From Tethya wilhelma (Eukaryota; Porifera; Demospongiae; Tethyida; Tethyidae), in NCBI GenBank assembly GCA_964030475.1, contig CAXIPT010000003.1, positions 11,490,667-11,554,666 of the forward strand: a stretch of DNA of 64,000 nt, in the 5' to 3' direction. The position numbers and the translations under genes are program-made. Positions 55,686 through 64,000 of this stretch are shown piece by piece. The notes under the pieces are model-generated. The model did not search any database, was not told the origin of the DNA, and worked only from the letters and a program-made list of their open reading frames with translations. Each line of letters opens with the position of its first letter. Within the stretch, counting starts at the first letter, position 1.

Positions 55686-56058
55686 GACACCAGCTCTCTT
55701 TTTATAATTTTTTCTCATAGGCCCAGCTAATAACTACACTGAATTTCCATTATATGCTTATCCAGACTGAGTTCAGTAGATGACATGTTTAGGCATAGTT
55801 AAAATTTTTCTGTTTCTTTTTCTGTTTCTTTACACTTTAATTTAATCATACTGATTGAGTTTTTTTCTAGATCTGTGTATCATGGTAGTGATCCTATTTG
55901 TACTACTCTTTGCAAAATCATGAAATAGTTAATTAGGATTGTAAACTGTAAAGCTTTCTGCAATTGCAAACATTGGCAAGAGAGTATCATTTCTCTGACG
56001 TCACCAGAAATTGCACGGTTGACCATAGCAACTGAAGATTCTTACAGAAGAAGAGAAC

Positions 56059-56238
56059 CATGGAGATTTTGACAAACCAATTTTATTCCTTCCACAATCT
56101 GTTTTACGTGCAAATTGGTAAGTAGAGATCACAACCATATCTATGTCATAACATTATAAACCTGAAGGGTGGGGCTGAGTGAAGAGAGACAACTGCATGA
56201 TGCCAGCATTTTACGATCATCTTAGGGAGGAGACCAGA
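56059..56238 (+). pseudogene. EF-hand gene stub (duplicate of 40969)
   Basis: Exon 1 reads MEILTNQFYSFHNLFYVQIG (shortened inside by a deletion) with the same donor, and the acceptor plus GGAGGAGACCAGAAG of exon 2 follow at 56224-56238. Homology then ends and repeat sequence starts, marking a deletion breakpoint of the segmental duplication. Confidence 0.85.
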
Positions 56239-57038
56239 AGTTACCAGTCATACCTCAACTATTGTTGGTGGATGCGCAATGTCTTTTGCAGTTGATCGAT
56301 TTGATGTCACTGTCACGTGATATCGTAGTCGAAGATAATACGATGACAATTGATTTCGGATGTATGATATTATACGATTCGAATGTATGTGTTACAGCAT
56401 TGTTCTGACCAAGACGTCTTACACTGCATCTCAATCAGACCAATGGAGGATCTCCCACACAACCACATCAATCCCTATTCCCTTTGCAACTCAACCCAAA
56501 AAATAAAGGGAAAAAAAAGAAAAAAAGAAAAGGAAAAAAAAAAGAACAAAAAAAAGGAGAAAAAATTATTCAAAGAATCCACACATATACCAGTCATACC
56601 TCAACTATTGTTAGTGGATGCGCAATGTCTTTTGCGGTTGATCGATTTGATGTCACGGTCACGTGATATTGTAGTCGAAGATAATAGGATGACAATTGAT
56701 TTCGGATGATATTATACGATTCGAATGTATGTGTTACAGCATTGTTCTGACCAAGACGTCTTACACTGCGTCTCAATCAGACCAATGGAGGATCTCCCTC
56801 ACAACCCCATCAATCCCTATTCCCTTTGCAACTCAAACCAAAATATAAAGGGAAAATAAAAAAAAAGAACAAAAAAAAAGAGAAAAAATTATTCAAAGAA
56901 CCCACACATACCAGTCATACCTTAATCGTTGGTGGATGCGCAATGTTGATCGATTTGATGTCACGGTCACGTGATATCGAAGTCAAAGAAAATACGATGA
57001 CAATTGATTTCGGATGTATGATATTATACGATTCGAAT
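56239..57038. repeat. ~345-bp tandem repeat with poly-purine core, block 2
   Basis: One partial and two full units of the repeat at 48528-49230, including TTGTTCTGACCAAGACGTC and the GTCACGTGATATYG segment. Confidence 0.85.
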
Positions 57039-57780
57039 GTTTCGGTAGGCGAGACGAGAAATGTTGCAATATTGGAAATCGACCCTTGTATGGAGTAGTA
57101 GCTTGTTGAACAATAATTCCATTAATGTGGGTGTGTCCAATATGGACCATACAATGTCAGTATATATGTAGTTGGTTTGAGAAACCTGCAAGTGTGGAAA
57201 TTTAAATGATAGGGAAACAGCATTAAAATACATACATATTCTATACAGAGAGGTCCTAAGTAGCTGCCTGCCTTGGTCAGTGAAATTTGAAAAAATAATA
57301 TTCAACAGGCCAATATATGATGAAGGAGGAAGGTCTAGCTCAATAGACTAAGGGATGGGTAGCTCAAGCAGTAGCTCACCATATGCACAGCTACCTTCAT
57401 GTATATTGGACATAACCATTAGTACTACATGTGTACACATCTTTAAAGCAAACAACTGTGAACTAGGTATGAGCTAATGACATGATATTCAAAATTTCAA
57501 ATTTTCAAAAAACTGAGTATTTTTATAGGTACCTGCAAGTTCCACATGGCTGTCTCTCCATCCTCTTCATGCTGCCTAGGAGTCACAGCTTGAGGAGAAC
57601 TATAGCCAGTTAGTACTGTAGTCAGGGACAGTGCTCTCAAGTTGACAGTTATGGTTGAACTGCTCTGCCAGGCAAACAGAGAATGCTATTACTTCACCAA
57701 CAGCTGATGAGAAGACAGTAGTTCACTTGACTTGGTGCTCCGTATAAAATGTCGTCCTTGAGACGTCCCCCGACTCTAAC
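57024..57780 (-). pseudogene. Unidentified gene next to GNL3, duplicate copy
   Basis: Same two segments as 49178-49968: one encoding VSQTNYIYTDIVWSILDTP, the other about 57538-57708. The same in-frame TGA lies at 57723-57725. The 5' part has three extra bases (TAT codon) and the 3' segment ends sooner. Confidence 0.4.
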
Positions 57781-57881
57781 ATTGCTTTGAAACTTGCAGG
57801 AATCTGAGTGAGAGCGAGAAAGGCAGAATTTATATGTAGCAAAGCTTAATTCCCGCGCGCGGCAAAATGACGTAATGTTTC

Positions 57882-57960
57882 TACGCATGCGCGCGCGTAA
57901 AATAACTGGTCTTTTATGTGTTGGTGTGCTTCATTTAGAATAAATTTGCTTACCCACGTG
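57882..57960 (+). promoter_or_regulatory. GNL3 promoter element
   Basis: CTACGCATGCGCGCGCG with a preceding TGACGTAATG, kept in the duplicate at 50077-50090 while neighbouring bases changed. Confidence 0.45.
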
Positions 57961-58008
57961 TTGTGCAAGAACGTCTCTTTGCAGCATTTTGGAGGATATA
58001 CCGCCACA

Positions 58009-60803
58009 ATGGTGAGGTCAAGGAAACAGAGCAAGAGGATGCCTGCTAGAAAGAGGTACAAGATCGAAAGAAAGGTCAGAGAACACAAGAGGAAGATGAG
58101 AAAGGAGGCAAAGGCTCAGGACAAGTCCAAAAGTCAGTATGACCCATAAAACTGTACCTTAATTTGGCCTATCAATTCAGCTACTTTGGTCCTATTCTAA
58201 TGCTTATGTACCTACCAGTTGTAAATTTTTGAGAACTGTCTGTATTCCAATCACGTCAAAAACTACTCCCAAGTTGTATAAATTGTACTTGTTTGGTTGC
58301 TCCTATCATTGTACAGAGTTGAAGAAAGATCCCGGTATTCCTAACTTGTTTCCATTTAAGGAACAGCTGCTCAAGCAAATGGAAGACCGTAAGCTACGAG
58401 CGGATGAGGAGAGAGAGAGGCAGAAGCTACAGAGACGGAAGGAGCATGCTAAGAGAAGAAGCCTACAAGGACTTCAAAATGATGCTCAGAGAAGAACCAA
58501 AGAGTTTGAAAAGAAGGTATGTGTGGATAAATGATATTTTATTATCAGCATACTATTTTGTGGTTTGTGTTTCCATGTATTTGTTCATGATTTGGTTTCT
58601 TCACTTCCAGCAAGAGCTCCAGGCTGAGATGGATGAGTTAACAGGCGCTGATAAATCTCTTCGAGCATACTACAGAGAATTCAGGAAAGTCGTCGAGGCT
58701 TCAGATGTGGTACTGGAGGTGTTGGATGCTAGAGACCCTCTTGGCTGTCGGTGCTACCAGGTGGAGCAGGCTGTGGTGGCATCGGGAGCCAACAAGAAGC
58801 TCATCCTAGTCATGAACAAGATCGGTTAGTCATTAACCGTCAAAAAATTATTCTGTATGCTTGATTACTTGTAACTACTGCAAAGCTAACCTTCAATTGC
58901 TAGTTAAGCCTCGGCATATACAGAGGATTACGGTAGTCGTTTTGTCTGTCTGTCTGTCTGTCTGTTTGTCCCATCGAAATCTCAAGAAAGACAGCTCTAC
59001 CGACAAAACTGATGGTACTTACGTTCATAAATCTGAATGAGCTTGTTTTTTGCTATCCAAAATGCTGTAGTTGCTGAGTTTTGAGGCTTTTGTGCGTCTC
59101 TGAGCGCTTAGCTTCGAGGCCACGCCCATTGATCTGGTGTGCATTATCTAGAATTCGTGTTGAATGGAAGCAGCTCAGCTTAGCTGCATGGCTGCTGTTG
59201 CTGTTGCTCTTAGTCAGTGGTGCTTGGTAAGACAGACAAGAGTTGGCCTAGACATAGATAATATATTACACAGTGTATACATATATGTATTAAGTACACT
59301 AGCTAGTTGAATGTGCCGAGGCTTGTGCACCAGCGGTGCTTTCATTTGACAAGGTATTTATCTCTAGCTGTATTGAGTTGCTCACTCCAGTAATGTTGAA
59401 GAATCAAGTATGTGTGTGTGTGTATTTCTTCTTCAGATTTGGTTCCCAAGGAGATCGTTGAAGCGTGGCTAAAACATCTCAGAAACGAGTTCCCCACTGT
59501 TGCATTCAAAGCTAGCACACAGACTCAGAAACACAACTTGGTGAGCTTCAAATAGAGACCACAATCAGTATCACATTGTCATAAGCCGCATACATTTTTG
59601 TCAACAGTCACAGAAGAAGTTCGCACTGGGCACTGGTTCTGCCTCTCTCATGAACACCTCAGCCTGTCTAGGAGCCGAAGTACTTCTCAAGTTGCTAGGC
59701 AACTATTGTAGAAACGCAGACATCAAAACCAGCATCACTGTGGGAGTGGTTGGTGAGTGAGATGATCATACAAACAACGTACAAGCATACAACCTACAAA
59801 TACAAATCAGTTTTGCTGTTTGTAGGAAATATGTTTTTTGAGATTTTAGCTTATAATCTGTGTCTCCAGGTCTTCCTAACGTTGGAAAGAGTAGTATCAT
59901 CAACAGCTTGAAGAGATCGAGGGCATGCAGTGTAGGTGCTACCCCAGGTGTCACAAAGTGCGTTGGTGGAAGTTTTCGATCATCAGGATCACAAATAGTT
60001 TCAGGTCAGTGTGTTTCTCTGTCCTACAGGTCACTGCAAGAAGTTCAATTGGACAAGCACGTTAAGCTATTAGACAGTCCTGGTGTTGTCATGGCAACTT
60101 CGTCAGGGGATACAGCATCAATGATTCTTAGAAACTGTATAAAGGTAACAAGAATAGCATTAGCGATACCACTGCTACTGTGTAGGCTTTAGGCTGCACT
60201 CCAATGCTGTAGGTGGAGTCACTGTCAGACCCCATAACACCAGTGGAGGCCATCCTAAGACGGTGTAACAGATACCAGGTACCATAGCAACATCCAAACA
60301 GGCTTCTTTACATAAAGAATGATGTAATGGTGATGTCATAGGTAATGGAGCACTACTGTATAGCAGAGTATGACGATGTGCAAGAGTTTCTCTCTCACTT
60401 GGCGACAAGGATAGGGAAATTGAAAAAGGGAGGCATCCCTGATATCGAGGCAGCTGCCAGATCAGTACTGAGAGACTGGAACACGTATGTACATGTGACT
60501 GTGTGTGTGTGTGTGTGTGTGTAGTGTTCAAATCCCTATATATACTAACTAAATAGGTGTCTGCATGGCTACTGTAATGGCCATGTATATTGTATGCTAG
60601 TTTTTTGTGCTTGTGGTCAAAATTCAAGCCTGCTGTTTAATTCTCCATAGGGGTCAGATCAAATTTTACACTCACCCCCCTGATCAGCAGTCTCTTCCCA
60701 GTCACATCAGTGCTGATGTAGTGAAGCAGTGGAGTGCAGCGTTTGATTTGAAGTCTCTTGTAGAGGAAGAGAGAGAAGAATTGAAAGGTAAAGAGGGTTT
60801 TTN

Positions 60804-60885
<82 letters not shown>

Positions 60886-61512
60886 AGGATTACAAGGACA
60901 GAGTGCTACTGCTATGATGGAAGTACAACCTTCAGAGCCACTTTTAGAAGCTTTTGGAGACAATGAAAGTGCAGATGACGACAGTGAAATAGAGGAAGAA
61001 ATGGTGAGCTTGTGATTGAGACCTAGTTGTTCCATCTTAATGGTTCATGTTGACAGTAATGTTCTCTCCTAGGACTCTGAACTCAGTGATGAGGATGAAA
61101 GTGAACAGGAAGAGATGGAAAACGATGGAGGCCAGGCTGCCCAACAGGTAGTCTATGTGTATATCTGTGTTTTGTGACTGTCATGTGACTATCATGTGAC
61201 TCTGGTGTGCAGGAGGATGGAGCTATGACAGTTGTGTTGCCCAAGAAGAAGGCATCAAAGTCACCCATGGCCAGCTCACAGCCACCCAAGAAGAAAGGCC
61301 CAAAGAGAAGACATCAAGGTGGGATCACTGAGTTCATGTCATGCACAACGTGGCATGGTATCCACAGCCACTTTGTATACTTGGAGATAGAGTCAGGTGC
61401 ATCAATGCATTAATGTTTGTTTCTAAATGCAGAGCACCATAGTCGTGAGGACAATGGAGACATCAAGATGGCTGACAGCACAGACTCATACAACTTTGAC
61501 GACTACTTCTGA
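58009..61512 (+). CDS. GNL3: Nucleostemin/GNL3-type nucleolar GTPase
   Basis: Fourteen exons join in frame to about 570 residues: 58009-58132, 58317-58516, 58611-58824, 59437-59540, 59608-59752, 59870-59957, 60030-60144, 60213-60278, 60342-60484, 60651-60787, 60888-61003, 61073-61147, 61213-61318 and 61433-61512. The basic coiled N-terminus ([20 protein letters not shown]) fits nucleolar targeting. The circularly permuted GTPase shows G4 as NKIDLVP (split by an intron at 58824/59437), then G1 [16 protein letters not shown], a GATPGVTK G2, G3 LLDSPGVV, and the family's [11 protein letters not shown]. The tail is acidic, then lysine-rich. The protein shuttles between nucleolus and nucleoplasm and supports pre-60S processing and proliferation. 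GNL3 against GNL3L is not settled. An unresolved N at 60803 sits in an intronic CT repeat. Confidence 0.9.
58915..59325 (+). mobile_element. MITE-like repeat in GNL3 intron 3
   Basis: TAAGCCTCGGCATATACAGA at the left and TGTGCCGAGGCTTG at the right form short inverted ends; (GTCT)n and ACTTACGTTCATAAATCTGA link it to the copies at 11329 and 50723. Confidence 0.72.
60804..60881. repeat. (CT)n microsatellite in GNL3 intron
   Basis: About 39 CT units precede the acceptor GTTAG, serving as polypyrimidine tract. The one ambiguous base of the window (60803) is at its edge, so its length may be wrong in the assembly. Confidence 0.9.
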
Positions 61513-61575
61513 CATAATAGGTTAATTTATTAATAATCAAATCAATGTTTTTTTTAAAAAAATATTAATTCAACT

Positions 61576-64000
61576 TCATGTCAACAAGTTTCTGTTTTTC
61601 AAGTTCTGAACAAATGTTTTGCCAACTTGAGAGCCAGCAGGGTAGAGAACACAAGGCTGACCAATGGGAGCAGATATCTCCACAAATGCATTGACACCTA
61701 CAAAATGTACGTGGATTGAAAACAAAAATGAGTGAAATCAACAATCTTCGTGTCTAATGCAGCTCATAATAGGTGTATAGGGAGAAGCTATATGACCATA
61801 TGATGAGCATGCAGTTTAGTATGCACCTTTATATAACTGCTCAGTCTCACCTTTGTAGCTGTGTCCAGTCCATACGTGTGTCCACTCGGTGTTCGCAGGA
61901 AGAAAGACCTTCACAGACTCTGCTCCCTTTGTGAGCACCGGAGCCACCAGCAGCTGTGTGCCAACCATGAACTGATACTTTAGCTCTTCTTCCATGTCTG
62001 GAGGCAACTCATTAAACACCAGCATCATGTGTCTGACAAGGGGCCAGCCATTCTCGTAAGCACTCTTCATCAGCTCTTGACGATAAAAGTCCCAGGATTG
62101 AAACACCACGGACATTTTGAAGAAGTGTTGAAGGGACTCGTTGTCTGAGTTGAACTGCCAGTTCTCGTCGGGTAAGGTGCCAAGATGTGAGCGATACATT
62201 GCTGTGAAGGCAGCTAGCTCACACCAGCGAAGAAAGAGCTCCTTTGTTCGTACATACCTAATGAACATACAGTTATAACTTAATTAAACATGAGTAGTTA
62301 TAACTCACACACATGCAGTTATAACTCAACATGAATCCAGTACACAGTACACAGTATACAGTACACAGTACACAGTATACAGTCATGCAGTACGCAGTAT
62401 ACAGTACACAGTATGCAGTATACAGTCATGCAGTACGCAGTATACAGTACACAGTACGCAGTATACAGTCATGCAGTACGCAGTATACAGTCACGCAGTA
62501 CGCAGTATACAGTACGCAGTACGCAGTATACAGTATGCAGTACGCAGTATACAGTCACGCAGTACGCAGTATACAGTCACGCAGTACGCAGTATACAGTC
62601 ACGCAGTACGCAGTATACAGTCACGCAGTACGCAGTATACAGTATGCAGTACGCAGTATACAGTCACGCAGTACGCAGTACGCAGTACGCAGTACGCAGT
62701 ATACAGTACACAGTACACAGTACACAGTACACAGTACACAGTACACAGTATGTGTATACTGTATTGGTGGAAAGAGAGAACAAATAGTGGTCACAAACCT
62801 TCTTCCCCTCTGATTACAATCTAAGATGAAACGCTAATATTAATTTATATACACTTTATATGCTCACTTGATGATCAACTTGTGAATGGCAGTGTAGCCT
62901 CCTATGTCAGGGTGAGTGAGGGTGTAGCCTGACAGGCCTTCCGAGAGCATTGCTATGACAACAGTCGCTAAGCCGTCATGTGAGTCCCATGTGACCAACT
63001 GATCTCCCACCCAGAAGAGCCTCGTAGCAGTTGGACTAAACGTGTTCCCACTTCTCATAAAATAGACGATATCTTCTGCTCTACATAGCGTGGAATTCGT
63101 GAGAGATTGGGAGACACTATTAATGGCCTCCTCGTTGAGCTGACCCCAGAGACTGGGATACTGAAAATGAAAATCGTGTGATGATTCGGAACTTTGCTGT
63201 TGGGCGTCTAAGGGAACTGACTCTCCAAAGTCACACATCCAACCACATACTCCTGTTACCAGCATGTTCTAGAAGCAAATTACAAAACACAGCAACACAC
63301 ATACGATTGTATTGTACAGGTTTGGTACGTACATAATAAAAAATAGAGAGCAGGTGTCTATCTTTAAGTCATGAGACTTGACTGAATAACATGTTAGTAC
63401 ACAATACACAATACCTTAAAGATCTGTGGATCTATACTTCTATCTGTACAATATTAATACATACATGGTTACCTTGACAATCATATTGAGCACCCATTTG
63501 TAAGCGTCCTTATTCCTAAGGTCAATTATGCTGCTTCCAGAGTAGCCACTCCAAACACTGCCATCACCTTTCTTCACAAAGTAGCCATTGTTCATTCCTT
63601 CCTTGTAGTAATTGTGCTGGTAGGGGGTGCCACGTTGAGATACGTCACTGAGGAGACAGTTGATGTAGGTCAGAGTGCGAATTTGCTTCGAAGCGAGATA
63701 GGATATAAACTCTGTCCAGTTGGGGTAGTGGACTGCATCCACCTATATTGGGTGCCAGGTATGCAGGGAGTAAGAGCTATTATAGAGGGAAAACTGTTGG
63801 GATACATACACTATACACACACATGTTAGTAGACCAGTAAAACGAGTTACTATGTTGTATGTATAGTCATTGAATTACAACTAATGCCCCTATTTTTGTA
63901 ATCATATATACATGCAAACAAGCAAACACACAAACAAATAAACAAACAAACAAATAAACAAACAACAATCTCCGATACCTCCCAGTTCCACCACAGTCCC
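61576..64000 (-). CDS. GH31 glycoside hydrolase, sulfoquinovosidase (YihQ)-like, C-terminal part
   Basis: The gene enters from the right edge. Exons 63979-64000, 63473-63742, 62868-63268, 61851-62257 and 61576-61697 are in phase. Family segments: LWWNWEVDAVHYPNW; the nucleophile in GWMCDFGES (Asp); the acid/base Asp in LFWVGDQLVTWDSHDGL; THPDIGGYTA; LFLRWCELAAFTAMYRSH; ENWQFN; GTQLLVAPVL; and WTHVWTGHSYKGV. Order and spacing match E. coli YihQ more closely than classical lysosomal alpha-glucosidase. The Arg that starts the YihQ sulfonate-binding R-x-x-W pair is Gly here, while the Trp and the GGY tyrosine are kept. It is a retaining alpha-glycosidase by family; the substrate is open and sulfoquinovosides look unlikely. 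Confidence 0.85.
62338..62757. repeat. CAGTA-type minisatellite
   Basis: Built from 7- and 8-mers (CAGTACA, CAGTATA, CAGTACG, CAGTCATG, CAGTCACG) in changing order over about 420 bp, inside a GH31 intron. It stays open in several frames only because of its periodicity. Confidence 0.92.

Noticed and set aside
62331..62824. Open frames of 117-160 residues rich in STQYTV/AVYS repeats
   Set aside because: They are translations of the CAGTA minisatellite, open in several frames because of repeat periodicity, with no start context or conservation.

Overview
This is eukaryotic DNA. Almost every gene is split by short introns with GT..AG borders, intergenic DNA is AT-rich, and microsatellites and fold-back repeats are common. 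The gene set is animal: CENP-K, GNB1L, nucleostemin, DAF-36/Neverland Rieske oxygenase, RING-TRAF-MATH proteins and death domains. The compact introns and the large home-made TRAF and ependymin-like families point to an early-branching animal, most likely a sponge. That assignment is inference; no rRNA or mitochondrial marker lies in the window.

Layout. 0-8 kb is a dense housekeeping block: the 3' end of an SLC41-type Mg2+ transporter (+), CENP-K (-), LSM3 (-), ribosomal protein eL20/RPL18A (+) and tRNA-dihydrouridine synthase DUS4L (-). LSM3 and RPL18A start 105 bp apart, head to head.

8-37 kb and 44-47 kb is an accessory cluster of two interleaved families. One, on the minus strand, encodes proteins with an N-terminal death domain, a helical module I cannot name, acidic linker exons, then RING, TRAF zinc fingers, coiled coil and MATH. 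The copies are: A lacks the N-terminal part; B lacks MATH; C is complete; D is intact without a linker exon; E carries two frameshifts; F is a stub. The other family, on the plus strand, encodes small secreted ependymin-like proteins in one-domain and two-domain forms. The one-domain gene starts about 150-180 bp from the death-domain start in head-to-head orientation (three times). The two-domain gene ends tail to tail with the MATH exon. The cluster is full of truncations, relics and hairpin elements.

37.6-61.5 kb holds a large segmental duplication: Neverland oxygenase 1, an EF-hand gene, GNB1L (-), ependymin pieces and a truncated nucleostemin copy, then Neverland 2, an EF-hand stub and the complete nucleostemin (GNL3) gene. 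The second copy lacks about 8 kb of the middle. 61.5-64 kb is the 3' part of a GH31 glycosidase related to sulfoquinovosidases (-).

Most striking is the fusion of a death domain to a TRAF-type E3/adaptor in one polypeptide, in an expanding and decaying tandem array coupled to a secreted protein gene. This could place receptor-adaptor and TRAF functions in one protein. The domains are read from sequence; the immune-signalling role is inferred.
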